This document shows positions 1 to 8,613 of a stretch of 52,820 bases of DNA, one piece after another. The position numbers were made by a program, and so were the translations under genes. The notes beneath the pieces are model-generated. The model worked only from the letters and a program-made list of their open reading frames with translations. It ran no database searches and had not been told where the DNA came from. This DNA comes from an uncultured bacterium (GTDB taxonomy: Bacteria > Verrucomicrobiota > Kiritimatiellia > CAIKKV01), in NCBI GenBank assembly GCA_938038445.1, contig CALHRZ010000026.1, forward strand, positions 1-52,820. Reading direction: 5' to 3'. Positions within the stretch are counted from its first letter, which is position 1. The number at the start of each line of letters is the position of its first letter.

Positions 1-521
1 TCCAAAAGGTTGTTCGCATGAAGGACTTTTCCGTTTCGCATCTCTCCCCCACCGGACCACGTGATGGCGCCACCCGTCAGAATGCTGTAGTTCGTGAACA
101 CACTCAAGTCTCGAAGCGGATCATCCGGCAACCAATTGACACTCATCCGCTCCAAGTTCAACAAGTCAACGGCAACCCGGGCAGTCGCTCGCCCGCATTG
201 CCCGACTGATTCAAGCCGCGCCATATTGGTCCCGATCGAAATCACCGTCACGTCATACTGCCCGCCTCCGAACGTCGTAGGAGGAAAATTGGTCGGTTCG
301 TCCTTGAGATCGAAGTTGAACTTGAGCCGATTGTAGGCTTGGTTGATTCCCGCTTCCGCAATGACCCTTGCCTTCAAATAGTCCCGAGTATTTACCGTCG
401 AAAGAACCTGTTGGCTGCTCGTGGCGTAAAGCGCACTGGCAACTAGCCCAACCGTCAGGATCAGAACGAAGGTCATCACCAAAACCGATCCCTTTCGTGT
501 GCTCCATCGTCTTGTGTACAT
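1..521 (-). CDS. PilX-like minor pilus assembly protein, 3' end cut by contig edge
   Basis: An open frame runs leftward from ATG at 521 to base 1 without a stop (about 173 codons seen), so the C-terminus is missing. The N-terminus reads MYTRRWSTRKGSVLVMTFVL and continues into a hydrophobic helix (about residues 12-32). This is the positively charged start, G-S junction and hydrophobic stretch of PilX-type proteins, which lack the glutamate found at position 5 of major pilins. A purine-rich Shine-Dalgarno (GAGGAG) lies 5-10 bases upstream. It is the third gene of a leftward operon after PilV- and PilW-like genes, with only 21 bases between it and the PilW-like stop. By family knowledge PilX-like proteins are minor pilins that help initiate or tune pilus assembly. 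The function here is inferred from the N-terminus and position. Confidence 0.75.
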   Translation of the reverse strand, partial: MYTRRWSTRKGSVLVMTFVLILTVGLVASALYATSSQQVLSTVNTRDYLKARVIAEAGINQAYNRLKFNFDLKDEPTNFPPTTFGGGQYDVTVISIGTNMARLESVGQCGRATARVAVDLLNLERMSVNWLPDDPLRDLSVFTNYSILTGGAITWSGGGEMRNGKVLHANNLL

Positions 522-542
522 GGGATTCCTCCTCTCTTCTCT

Positions 543-2678
543 TCAACGTCCCGTGTTGCGGGGCTCTATTTCCGCCATCATCTCGGAAATCATCCGTTGA
601 GCCTTTCCGTCGGCACCCAAAATGTCCTTGAATATCTGAAGATCAATACGCACGCCTTTATACAAATTGGTTCCGTCCACCAACAACTCAAACTCCCCCA
701 TTTCCGGCCCGCGAGTAACCATTGCCGAAATATCGATCAGCCGGGAATCCCCAGGCCAACGCAGCAGAACATTTCGAAGCCGCGGTGTACTCCATATGTC
801 AGAAATCAACGTCGCCCGGTACTGCACGTAACGCCCGTTCCCCCCGCGCCCAGCCAACATGTCGCCGGAACTGCTGACGAACGGCACGTTCGTCCAGGGC
901 GGAGCATTCATGAGGTAGGGATCATCACCCGAACGAACCTGGAGGCGGATCGCCGTGGAGCCTGGTGTGTCGGTATAACCGGCAGGTTGAGCCTCCCCGA
1001 TAAAACGATTCCACGCAATTTCGCCAAGCTCAGGGTTGGCCTTCGTCGTGTCAAAAATCCCCGAAGTGTATGTCCCGTTGGAGGGATAGAAGGTGTACAT
1101 CCCGTAAAGGCAGGGAATGCGGGAGGAATATTCAAGATTGGTATAGACGCTCCAAGCGGTATCCGTCACATCGGCCAGACTCGCATTCCGCAGCACAAAG
1201 GAATGAATGCGGTTTGTTAAACTGTCCTGTCTGAAAGCCACAGATCCACCCTGCCCCGGGGGAAGCGCGCTGATATAAAAGGTCACAGCATACGTGTTGC
1301 TCCTCTCAATCTGATAAATAGGAGAGACGGGAGATGGCCACGCCCAGCGGAAGCCTTCTACGATCTCGCCGGTTCCAAAGGTGAGCGTTCTCACCGTCCC
1401 GGGAATAAGGTCCATGGCTCCCGAAAGCCCAAGTTCATCGCGAACCTGGGCAAGGCTGATAGCTCGAATGTTCGTTTTTTTGCTTGCGCCGCCAAAAAAC
1501 GCTGGACTCATGAAAAGAATATAGGGGTACTGGCCGTCCCACTTGATAGCGCCACCGTCAATCAGCTCGTTTCCCTTCAGTAATACTCGGACGGCCGTAT
1601 TGTGGTACTCGAGATCCGAACACTCGCCCAATGCCCCTCCCTGAGGAAGCATCTGTTCCTCCGCTAGCCAGGTATACCCTAAGCCGGTCAGTCGAATAAA
1701 GGACTCCGAAAAGCCTGTGCCCGGATCGGCTTGAACACGCTCCGTTCTATACAGCCCCTCGCCGGCCATCCGGAAATTCGTGTCTTCCCACCGGTCATTT
1801 TCAATCAGCATGGAAAGGCTTTGCCCTTCCGCTGCGGCGTGAAAAAGAAGCTGGTAATTTCCGCCCCATGAACCCGGAGCCATATAAGGACGCGTAATAG
1901 AGACCGAACCGGGATCCGCCCATACCGTCTGCCACTCCGCTTCGCGATTCGAACCGCTCGCAGAGGCACGGACATAATCCAACCCGATTTTGTATCCGCT
2001 GCTTGCCGTCTGTTTTCCTGTAACCCGAAAGGTCAAGGTGTGCATCCCCGGCGTCAGAAGAATCGAGCCGAACTGAACCAGTTCCCTGCTGACCGCGCTG
2101 CTGTAAGCATCAAATCGGCTTCCCTTCGGCCACAGCTTCCACTCGAATAGATTCTCAAAAACAGTTCGGGTAACCCCGTTCGAAGCCCATACCGTCCGGC
2201 TGACATCTCCTTCCCGAACCACATCCTCGATCTGCTGCTGGACCTGCACAGGACTCAACGAGTTGTCCCGGGGCTGAAAGGTCGTGCATAACAGCCGGTT
2301 CGGCGTCCCACGCCAAACGTGATAAATCAGAGTCCGATCCCAGATGATGTTGGTATTCGAATCCATGTCGATGAGCCCATCCTGATCCCGGTCGGCCGCC
2401 ACCGGGAAACTGATCGCCGTATAATGGTTTTCCCCCGGAGGCCGATAGAACACAATCTTATCCAAAGAGGTCAGCCGAATCTGGCTCCTCAGCCGTTCAA
2501 TCGTCGTGCGAACGTCAATGTCCAGCTCCGCCTGGACGCTACTGCGCTTTTCCCCCCGAACCATGAGAAGCCACCCGGTCAACGCCATCCCCATTCCCAT
2601 CGCCACCAGAGCAGAGGCGATGACCACCTCGACCACCGTAAAACCCTTCTGACCTCTCCTCCTCATCTTTTCTCTCAT
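543..2678 (-). CDS. Very large PilW/GspJ-like minor prepilin with beta-sandwich extensions
   Basis: 711 residues. The N-terminus is a prepilin leader and methylation motif, QKG followed by FTVVEVVIASALVAMG, with glutamate at mature position 5 and a hydrophobic helix (about residues 11-33). A short pilin-like region follows. The protein is far longer than ordinary PilW or GspJ proteins (about 200-350 residues). Residues about 190-310 contain a segment around HTLTFRVTGKQTASSGYKIG that resembles jelly-roll carbohydrate-binding modules. Residues about 580-645, ending with RYVQYRATLI and LRNVLLRW, resemble another beta-sandwich. The ATG at 2678 overlaps the stop of the upstream PilV-like gene as ATGA. 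The open frame extends further upstream but only as a shadow of that gene. Membership of a minor-pilin operon is well supported. A tip-adhesin role is inference. Confidence 0.8.
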   Translation of the reverse strand: MREKMRRRGQKGFTVVEVVIASALVAMGMGMALTGWLLMVRGEKRSSVQAELDIDVRTTIERLRSQIRLTSLDKIVFYRPPGENHYTAISFPVAADRDQDGLIDMDSNTNIIWDRTLIYHVWRGTPNRLLCTTFQPRDNSLSPVQVQQQIEDVVREGDVSRTVWASNGVTRTVFENLFEWKLWPKGSRFDAYSSAVSRELVQFGSILLTPGMHTLTFRVTGKQTASSGYKIGLDYVRASASGSNREAEWQTVWADPGSVSITRPYMAPGSWGGNYQLLFHAAAEGQSLSMLIENDRWEDTNFRMAGEGLYRTERVQADPGTGFSESFIRLTGLGYTWLAEEQMLPQGGALGECSDLEYHNTAVRVLLKGNELIDGGAIKWDGQYPYILFMSPAFFGGASKKTNIRAISLAQVRDELGLSGAMDLIPGTVRTLTFGTGEIVEGFRWAWPSPVSPIYQIERSNTYAVTFYISALPPGQGGSVAFRQDSLTNRIHSFVLRNASLADVTDTAWSVYTNLEYSSRIPCLYGMYTFYPSNGTYTSGIFDTTKANPELGEIAWNRFIGEAQPAGYTDTPGSTAIRLQVRSGDDPYLMNAPPWTNVPFVSSSGDMLAGRGGNGRYVQYRATLISDIWSTPRLRNVLLRWPGDSRLIDISAMVTRGPEMGEFELLVDGTNLYKGVRIDLQIFKDILGADGKAQRMISEMMAEIEPRNTGR

Positions 2679-3094
2679 TCTTGCGGTTTCAAATACTCCG
2701 TAAACAAGTAAGACATGGTCTCCAATTCCCCCCGAAATTCCCCCGTTCTCCGATCCAGGATCTCCACCGTGACCGTCACTAGAGTCAAGCCCGACTCCGG
2801 ATTGTTTATTTGCGCCGTCGTTGTCCGGCGAAATCGCCCCTCCTGATCCAGCATTCCTTGCTCGTTGATCCGAACATTCTCCTCGCTCGTCAGCACCACC
2901 GGCAGTTGCGCATAAGGAACGTCCCGCAACCGTTCCAATTGCGCAAGACAGATCGTCGCCGCCACATAATGGTCCCGCGCCCGATGCAGCTTGCGCATCG
3001 TCGCACTCAACAGCGGTATGGCTGCTGCCAAAACCAGCACCGTCAGCACAATGGCCACCAGCGCTTCCGTTATCGTAAAACCTTTCCGAGCCAT
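2675..3094 (-). CDS. PilV/GspI-like minor prepilin
   Basis: 139 residues. The N-terminus MARKGFTITEALVAIVLTVL carries a short basic leader, the G-F cleavage site, glutamate at mature position 5 and a hydrophobic helix, which is the classic class-III prepilin signal cut by a prepilin peptidase. The remainder is a short globular domain of the PilV/GspI size class. A GGGGAA Shine-Dalgarno precedes the ATG. It is the first gene of a leftward operon and is translationally coupled to the large PilW-like gene by an ATGA overlap. It diverges from the pilM operon of system A across an AT-rich region, so the two operons probably build one pilus-like apparatus. Assignment as a minor rather than a major pilin is inferred from its neighbours. 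Confidence 0.85.
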   Translation of the reverse strand: MARKGFTITEALVAIVLTVLVLAAAIPLLSATMRKLHRARDHYVAATICLAQLERLRDVPYAQLPVVLTSEENVRINEQGMLDQEGRFRRTTTAQINNPESGLTLVTVTVEILDRRTGEFRGELETMSYLFTEYLKPQE

Positions 3095-3341
3095 ATGACA
3101 TTTCCCCTAACCTACATTACAAATTGTTTGAATAGCAGTATCCATGCCAATCTCTTGCTCATCTCGAAAACACTACACTTCATGTGAAAAAAGGATATTG
3201 AGACGACAACCTCTTTCAAGTTTTGAAAATATGATAAATTTTCGGCCTTATATCTTGAAGAAAAATCAATTGCGAAGGATATGGCGCGATACTTGCTTCA
3301 AAAAAATCTGGTTGGAATCTCTTTTTTGTTTTTGCTATTAG
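3095..3341 (+). promoter_or_regulatory. AT-rich divergent intergenic region between prepilin and pilM operons
   Basis: About 247 bases separate two divergent operon starts (3094 leftward, 3342 rightward). The region is clearly richer in A and T than the surrounding genes, as expected for back-to-back promoters. I looked for -35/-10 pairs with 16-18 base spacing on both strands and found none convincing, so no box is assigned. Small open frames here (for example 3144-3341) have no Shine-Dalgarno and no recognisable protein features. Confidence 0.5.
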
Positions 3342-4385
3342 ATGACCATGCGTGAGACGATTCAATCTTGGATCAAAAAACTGGATCGAGCGCCTCGAGA
3401 TGTGGTTGGGATTGATTTCGGTTCCAGCAACATCAAATGTGTACGGTTGCGCCGGCAAAACCAAGAAATTTCGGTTGAATCGGCAGCCTTTTTACCCCCC
3501 TTCCAGATGCCGGCAGATCCCCAGCCGGATTATGTCCCCCCACCCCTTTCGCTTCCCCGATCTCTCCTGGCCCCCTATTGCGCTGTGGTCGTCCCCTCTG
3601 AATTGGCTATTCTGAAAGTTTTGACATTCCCTGGTGAATTCACGGCAGAAACAGAAGGACAGATTGTTTCCCATATGGGATTGGATAACCCAGATCAATA
3701 CCGTATCAGCTACAAGGTTCTCCAACAGGGAACCCCTCGAACCGAATGCCGTATCCTTGCCGTGGCCTACCCCGATCGGTTCGCCGCAATACCGCCCCGC
3801 CTTTTCCCATCCGGTCCCCCCGCCCCATTTTCACTGGAAATCGCTGGACTCGCCTCCCTCAGCGCCCTGATGGCAATTCCGAACGCCCTCTCTGGAACTG
3901 AGACCTCCGGAAGCCTGGAAATCGAAACTCATTCCTCGGTTTTCGCCATTTTCCACCGCGGAATCCCCATCTTGATCCGAAAGTTCAATTTCGGCATCGA
4001 TACCGTCGTGTCGGCGATCCGACAGGGTCTGGATGTTTCGCCGCAAATCGCCTATAACCTTTTGACAGACGGAAGCATTGATGTTTCACAGTGGGTTATC
4101 GCCACCGTGCAGCCCTTCGTGAAACAATTGCTCGTTTCTCGCGATTTCGTCGAACGAAGGGAAAATGCTACGCTCAATCGCCTCTATCTGTGCGGCTCCG
4201 GCGCTCGTCAGCCCGCTATCCGAAAAGAAATTCAACACGCCTTTGAACTGGAAATCATGAATTGGAACCCCCTGGAGGGACTCACTGTTTCTCCTCATGC
4301 CCTCCCTGAGGAAGTCCGGGGAGAAGAATGCCGTCTGGCTGCAGCGGTGGGCGCCGCTCGCGCCGTAATCCAAGGAGAAGGATGA
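3342..4385 (+). CDS. pilM: PilM-like actin-fold ATPase, system A
   Basis: 347 residues, the usual PilM length. The phosphate-1 motif of the actin/FtsA-like fold is at residues 21-36 (VVGIDFGSSNIKCVRL), and the adenosine-motif equivalent LCGSGA is at 283-288. PilM is a cytoplasmic protein that binds the N-terminal tail of PilN and ties the pilus machinery to the inner-membrane PilN/PilO pair. It is the first gene of a rightward operon with pilN, pilO, a pilP-like gene, a small lipoprotein and a secretin. Two ATG codons lie close together (3342 and 3348) and neither has a clear Shine-Dalgarno. The frame is certain; the exact start is not. Confidence 0.9.
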   Translation: MTMRETIQSWIKKLDRAPRDVVGIDFGSSNIKCVRLRRQNQEISVESAAFLPPFQMPADPQPDYVPPPLSLPRSLLAPYCAVVVPSELAILKVLTFPGEFTAETEGQIVSHMGLDNPDQYRISYKVLQQGTPRTECRILAVAYPDRFAAIPPRLFPSGPPAPFSLEIAGLASLSALMAIPNALSGTETSGSLEIETHSSVFAIFHRGIPILIRKFNFGIDTVVSAIRQGLDVSPQIAYNLLTDGSIDVSQWVIATVQPFVKQLLVSRDFVERRENATLNRLYLCGSGARQPAIRKEIQHAFELEIMNWNPLEGLTVSPHALPEEVRGEECRLAAAVGAARAVIQGEG

Positions 4386-5008
4386 ACCTTCACCTCAACC
4401 TCATTCTTGAATCGGAAAAGCGCAGCGGCGCTTCCATCCGGATGTGGTTCGCAGTCCGAACCGGCTTAATGCTAATCCCCATTGCGCTCCTCCTGTATCT
4501 CCTCCTCCTGATCTATCAAACACGATCCTGGCAAAGAGAAAAAATGCACATCCGGGACCTCAACGCCGCCCGTGCTGATCAGATCGCCCTCTCCGAACAG
4601 ATCGGCCGACAGAAAAAAATGTATGAAGAAATGTTGACCCAACTCGAGATATGGGAACAGACACGCCTGCCACTGGGATCCTCGCTGGAATCTCTTCGCC
4701 GTTCCGTCCCCCTCGAAATTCAACTCACCTCGCTCCGCCTTGTACGAACGATTCTATATACCAATACCCTGCCGGTCGCCCGTTACGAAATGCAGATCCG
4801 AGGAAAAACAAGCGGTGAAGAAGCGGAAGGAACGGTGGAACGATTTCTCAACTCGATCCTTGGCCAGCCCGGCCTATTGGATCACGTGGCCAACGCTCGG
4901 GTGCCGCCCGGCGCCTTCCTCCAGGACCGGGAGCCAGGAGCTCACCCTCTGGATCGGATCTTCCTGCTGGAGGTCCTCTTCAAACCCCGCGGGAGAATCA
5001 ATCCATGA
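4382..5008 (+). CDS. pilN: PilN-like inner-membrane assembly protein, system A
   Basis: 208 residues, starting at the ATG that overlaps the pilM stop (ATGA). The N-terminus begins MNLHLNLILES, close to the short PilM-binding motif of PilN proteins. A single membrane helix follows at about residues 27-46, then a coiled segment (about 47-90) and a small periplasmic alpha/beta domain. PilN pairs with PilO in the periplasm and with PilM in the cytoplasm to form the inner-membrane alignment complex. The upstream in-frame extension lies inside pilM and is rejected. Gene order M-N-O-P-Q supports the name strongly even though the sequence is divergent. Confidence 0.85.
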   Translation: MNLHLNLILESEKRSGASIRMWFAVRTGLMLIPIALLLYLLLLIYQTRSWQREKMHIRDLNAARADQIALSEQIGRQKKMYEEMLTQLEIWEQTRLPLGSSLESLRRSVPLEIQLTSLRLVRTILYTNTLPVARYEMQIRGKTSGEEAEGTVERFLNSILGQPGLLDHVANARVPPGAFLQDREPGAHPLDRIFLLEVLFKPRGRINP

Positions 5009-5784
5009 GTCCAACCCCTCTTTTTTCACGTTCGAAAACTTCAGGGAAACTCTGGATCTTGGGCGGAGGGGGGGGGCTGATTCTCATTGTACTGTTCGGG
5101 GGGATTTTTTTCTTTTCTCGCCTCCGTAATACGGCCCTGACGGATTTGAAAAGCGTTCAGCAGGAACATGAAAGAATCCAGGCAAAAATTCAGGCGTTGC
5201 CTCAACTCCGCAAGTCTCGGGATGAGTTGTTCCTTCGACTCCGTTCCCGAACGGAATCCTATCTGCTCTTCCACCGCTATCGAAACTACCACCTGACCGC
5301 CCGAGAATACCTCCTGCCCCTCGCCATAACAGCTGGACTCCAAGCCGATATCGGCCGCGAATCCAACCCCATCCCCATGCCCGCCACAGCCCCAAAAAGC
5401 ACAAAAAAGACCCCGCCCGTTCGAACCGCAAAAGGAGATAGCCGCTCCCCATCGCCAGACGACTCCTCGGTGTCCCAAACCTATGCGCTCTATCCCGTCA
5501 CCATCACCGCAACGGGTTCCTATCAGGCCCTCGTCCGCTTCATTCAGGCGCTCGAAGCAGCCAACCCCCTGGTGGTCATTTCAGAACTCGCCATCACAGG
5601 CCAGCCCCGCACTCCTGAAGACCACCTCTTTTCCCTTTCTCTCCTTTGGCCAATCTGGAAAGATCTGGACTTGAAACCCAAAGTGCAGGATCTGATCATG
5701 CCCTCGCCATCCTTCGTGAAACCCCAATTGGAGCCCCCGGAGGAACCCGAGGAAGAAATCGAACCCTCCCCTACTCCTTCATGA
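5005..5784 (+). CDS. pilO: PilO-like inner-membrane assembly protein, system A
   Basis: 259 residues. The ATG overlaps the pilN stop as ATGA. A membrane helix lies at about residues 16-38, followed by a coiled segment (about 45-85) and a periplasmic domain that includes the stretch YPVTITATGSYQALVRFIQA (about 162-181). That stretch is the ferredoxin-like core seen in PilO proteins. A polar, low-complexity insert (about 120-155, rich in Thr, Lys, Pro and Ser) interrupts the domain, and the C-terminus is acidic and proline-rich. PilO dimerises with PilN and contacts PilP. Identification rests on topology, size, the PilO-like core and gene order. Confidence 0.83.
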   Translation: MSPTPLFSRSKTSGKLWILGGGGGLILIVLFGGIFFFSRLRNTALTDLKSVQQEHERIQAKIQALPQLRKSRDELFLRLRSRTESYLLFHRYRNYHLTAREYLLPLAITAGLQADIGRESNPIPMPATAPKSTKKTPPVRTAKGDSRSPSPDDSSVSQTYALYPVTITATGSYQALVRFIQALEAANPLVVISELAITGQPRTPEDHLFSLSLLWPIWKDLDLKPKVQDLIMPSPSFVKPQLEPPEEPEEEIEPSPTPS

Positions 5785-6341
5785 AACCTCTCTGGATACA
5801 TCAGGCTTGGAAAGCCCTCCGGACGGTCGCTTGGCCCTTGGCCGCTGCAGCTCAGTTGCCTCCTCCTCCCCCTTCCCTACCTCTCTTGCCTCCCCCGCCT
5901 CCTCCCCCGGAAACGCCTGCCTCCCTTACGCCAGAACCCCTCCCAAACCCCGCTCCTTTGCCACCCCTCACGCCTGAGGAACGGGACCCATTTTGGCCTA
6001 TCGGCTATCGTCCCACTGCTCACACCCCCCTCAAAAAACTCCCCTCAAAGGATGTCACACCCGCTCAACCTCCTCCCCCCACAGAAACCCCATCCCCTCT
6101 CCAATGGAACGAGGCTAGGGAACAACTCCGAATCGGCGGCTATTTTCGAATGGGCGGCCGCACTTCCGCCTATATCAATAACACCATCGTCTCCCCAGGC
6201 GATATCGTGACCGTGCCTTTCAAAGGCCGGGAATACCGATGGCGCGTGGAATCTATCGAAGCCCAAGCCATCCGCCTCCGCCCTCTTGATTCCCGGGTCA
6301 TCGAAAAAAGCCTTTCTTCAACCCCCGAGGTTCCAAAATGA
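5781..6341 (+). CDS. PilP/GspC-like proline-rich periplasmic protein, system A
   Basis: 186 residues, starting at the ATG that overlaps the pilO stop. After a weakly hydrophobic N-terminus ending in four alanines there is a long proline-rich tract (about residues 27-75, with runs of five to seven Pro). The C-terminal part (about 118-172) reads as a small beta domain with the turn motif VSPGDIVTVP, like the homology-region domain of PilP or GspC that binds the N-terminal domain of the secretin. It has no PilP-type lipobox. Position directly after pilO and before the secretin supports a role linking the PilNO complex to the outer-membrane pore. The family is assigned by context more than by sequence. 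Confidence 0.7.
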   Translation: MKPLWIHQAWKALRTVAWPLAAAAQLPPPPPSLPLLPPPPPPPETPASLTPEPLPNPAPLPPLTPEERDPFWPIGYRPTAHTPLKKLPSKDVTPAQPPPPTETPSPLQWNEAREQLRIGGYFRMGGRTSAYINNTIVSPGDIVTVPFKGREYRWRVESIEAQAIRLRPLDSRVIEKSLSSTPEVPK

Positions 6342-6748
6342 AAAACACCGCATTCTTTCTTCTGCCACTCCTGGCCGCCATTTTAGCCCTCCCGGCTTGC
6401 GAACGGGACGAACCCAACCCCGATGACGCGCGCCGGTACATGGAGCAAAATCCCTATGGCCTCGATCGCGACGGCCGTCGCCCCTCCGCTCCCGCCGAAA
6501 TTCCAGCCCTCACGATCAGCCCAACCGAAGTGACTGCGGAAGCCGTCGGTGACGTTTTTGTCTTTTGCGCGTCCGGCGGCCAGCCCCCCTACACATGGAA
6601 CGTGGCAAATCCCGCTTCCGGAACCATCGCCCACGACAACGGCAACCCTTGCTCTTACACCGTTGCCCAACTCAAGAAAAACAGCGTCTGGGTGAAAGAT
6701 TCCCGCGGACGCGTCGCCACAGCGACCATCGGCTATGAAGCCCCCTAA
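6338..6748 (+). CDS. Small predicted lipoprotein with Ig-like fold, system A
   Basis: 136 residues. The signal peptide ends in a lipobox, LPAC, with Cys21 as the expected lipidation site. A charged linker is followed by one beta-rich domain (about 63-136) containing SGGQPPYTWNV and NPCSYTV, a pattern typical of bacterial Ig-like repeats. The start overlaps the pilP-like stop as ATGA. It lies between the PilP-like gene and the secretin. A pilotin or a secretin-associated lipoprotein is a reasonable guess from this position, but no named family was recognised. Confidence 0.7.
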   Translation: MKNTAFFLLPLLAAILALPACERDEPNPDDARRYMEQNPYGLDRDGRRPSAPAEIPALTISPTEVTAEAVGDVFVFCASGGQPPYTWNVANPASGTIAHDNGNPCSYTVAQLKKNSVWVKDSRGRVATATIGYEAP

Positions 6749-6773
6749 CATGTTTTCACCCAGGAGAATCTTC

Positions 6774-8594
6774 ATGATAAAATCCATCCCAATTCCTATC
6801 CGCCGTCTTCCCATCATTGCCGCCCTTGTAGGGGGACTCTCCGCCTTTACCGCTTCGCGTCCCCTGCGTGCCCAGGATGTGCGCGTGCTGCCGGAACACA
6901 CGGATCACACGGAACAGCCCGCTCCCGCCCAAGGGAATGGCGAAACCGTTCTCATCCAGCCGGCAGCGCCCACAAGTGCAATCCCCGGCGTCGCGCTCGA
7001 ACAAAGCGCCGAAAATCCCAATCTCATCAGCATCGCCCTCGATAATGTCCCCCTGGAAGACGTCGTTCGCCTTTTCGCGCGCATCTCCTCGGCCAATATC
7101 ATCGCGAATTCCACCAACCTTCAAGGAACCGTCACCGTCACGATCCGCGAAAAGGAATGGAAACCCGCGCTCAGCGCTATCCTCGATATGCACGGCCTCG
7201 TGCTCCAAGAAAAAACCCCAGGCTCAGAAATCTATAGCATCATCCCCCGCCCTCCGGGAGCCCCTGAACCCCTCGTGACTGAAACGCTATTCCTCCGCTA
7301 TGCAGGAGTTTCCAACGCCGTGGCGGCTATCCGACCTCTGCTGCCCGCCGGCGCGACCGTCTCCCCCTATTTCCCCGCCAATGCGCTCGTCATCCGAAGC
7401 ACGGAGGCCAATCTCAGTGAAATCCGAAAGATCGTGGAAAATATTGACACCCCTCGCCAACAAGTCTTCATCGAAGCAAAATTCATCGAACTCAATGACA
7501 AGGCCATGAAAGACCTCGGGGTGAATTGGCAGATGCTCGAAGGACTCGCCGTCTCGGCCTCCGGACTTCGGGACAGCATAACGGAAACCCGCCGGCGCTC
7601 CGACCTCGATTCCCATGGCGTGCTCGGAATGCAAGATTACCGCTACACCCGCAACCGGGATCTTAACCGCGATCGGGTCGTACCCGGAACCGATGTCGGA
7701 ACGGAAAGGGCCCGTCGCCAATTGATCGAAAGTCGAGTATCCGGCCGAAACCTCTCGGATATGAGTTACGACAATCAAAACGATACCGTAAACTGGGAAT
7801 TGGTCCCTTCCTATGAACTGAACCGCGTTCGAACCGCTATTCTGAGTCTGAACGATGTTCGCCTCATCCTGAGCGCCCTTAAACAGACCGACGGTGTCAC
7901 CATCGTCTCGAATCCCAAAATAATCGTCGCAAACGAAGAATCCGCCATCATTCATATCGGCGAAACCGAACGCCCCTTCATTTCGACCGTTACCCCCGGA
8001 CGGGAAGGTTCCGATCCGCTCGTCACCTACAACCCCGGCGACCCGGTGGACCTCGGCGTCAAAGTCCTCGTTACCCCTACGATCAACACCGAAAACCATA
8101 TCACTGTCCGCATCGAGCCGGAATTAACCCGCCGACTTCAGGACGCCGTCGCTCCCAATGGCCAAACCTATCCGATCATCGCAAAAAAGAGAATCCAAAC
8201 AATCTTTAGCCTCGAAAACAACAAAACGGCCGCCATCGGTGGCCTAACGGAAACTAGCGAAAAGGAGGTCGAAAAGAAAATCCCCCTTCTCGGCGATATT
8301 CCCTTCATCGGCCGCTATCTCTTCTCCCATTCCAGCACCGAAAAAAGCCAGAAAGAAACTATCATTTTCGTCACGGTCGGCTTGGCCAATCCCAACGAGA
8401 TCGAACCGCGCGAAGGATTGCCGGAAAATGCAAGGCTCGTCCAGCCTTACCTTATACGGGAGGAACGAACCCGGGAACAGAACGCCAATCAAGTCCTCCT
8501 TCTCGAAGAAGCCCGGCAGAAGGAAAAGGAAGCAGCGCCCGAAGGTAGAACCGAAGAGAAAAAGGGCTGGCTCAAACGGCTGTTCGGCCAATGA
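6774..8594 (+). CDS. PilQ/GspD-family secretin, system A
   Basis: 606 residues. The ATG at 6774 has an AGGAG eight bases upstream; two earlier in-frame ATG codons do not. A Sec signal (about residues 1-34) is followed by an STN/N0-like domain (ISIALDNVPLEDVVRLFARI), an N1-like domain with the LVIRSTEANLSEI segment, and the C-terminal secretin beta-barrel core. Typical secretin strings include QQVFIEAKFIELN, VSNPKIIVANEE and KIPLLGDIPFIGRYLF. The C-terminus is unusual, a highly charged tail ending KGWLKRLFGQ. Secretins form the outer-membrane pore for pili or type II secretion. It is the last pil gene of its operon. Confidence 0.93.
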   Translation: MIKSIPIPIRRLPIIAALVGGLSAFTASRPLRAQDVRVLPEHTDHTEQPAPAQGNGETVLIQPAAPTSAIPGVALEQSAENPNLISIALDNVPLEDVVRLFARISSANIIANSTNLQGTVTVTIREKEWKPALSAILDMHGLVLQEKTPGSEIYSIIPRPPGAPEPLVTETLFLRYAGVSNAVAAIRPLLPAGATVSPYFPANALVIRSTEANLSEIRKIVENIDTPRQQVFIEAKFIELNDKAMKDLGVNWQMLEGLAVSASGLRDSITETRRRSDLDSHGVLGMQDYRYTRNRDLNRDRVVPGTDVGTERARRQLIESRVSGRNLSDMSYDNQNDTVNWELVPSYELNRVRTAILSLNDVRLILSALKQTDGVTIVSNPKIIVANEESAIIHIGETERPFISTVTPGREGSDPLVTYNPGDPVDLGVKVLVTPTINTENHITVRIEPELTRRLQDAVAPNGQTYPIIAKKRIQTIFSLENNKTAAIGGLTETSEKEVEKKIPLLGDIPFIGRYLFSHSSTEKSQKETIIFVTVGLANPNEIEPREGLPENARLVQPYLIREERTREQNANQVLLLEEARQKEKEAAPEGRTEEKKGWLKRLFGQ

Positions 8595-8613
8595 CACCCC
8601 CGGCGAGACTTCC

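Noticed and set aside
253..546. 97-codon leftward frame overlapping the PilX-like gene
   Set aside because: Shadow of the PilX-like frame, which has the hydrophobic pilin helix and a Shine-Dalgarno.
2679..3101. 142-residue N-terminal extension of the PilW-like frame
   Set aside because: It is Gly/Ser-rich shadow sequence antiphase to the PilV-like gene; the prepilin signal starts at 2678.
3144..3341. 65-codon frame in the divergent AT-rich region
   Set aside because: No Shine-Dalgarno, no recognisable features; lies where two promoters are expected.
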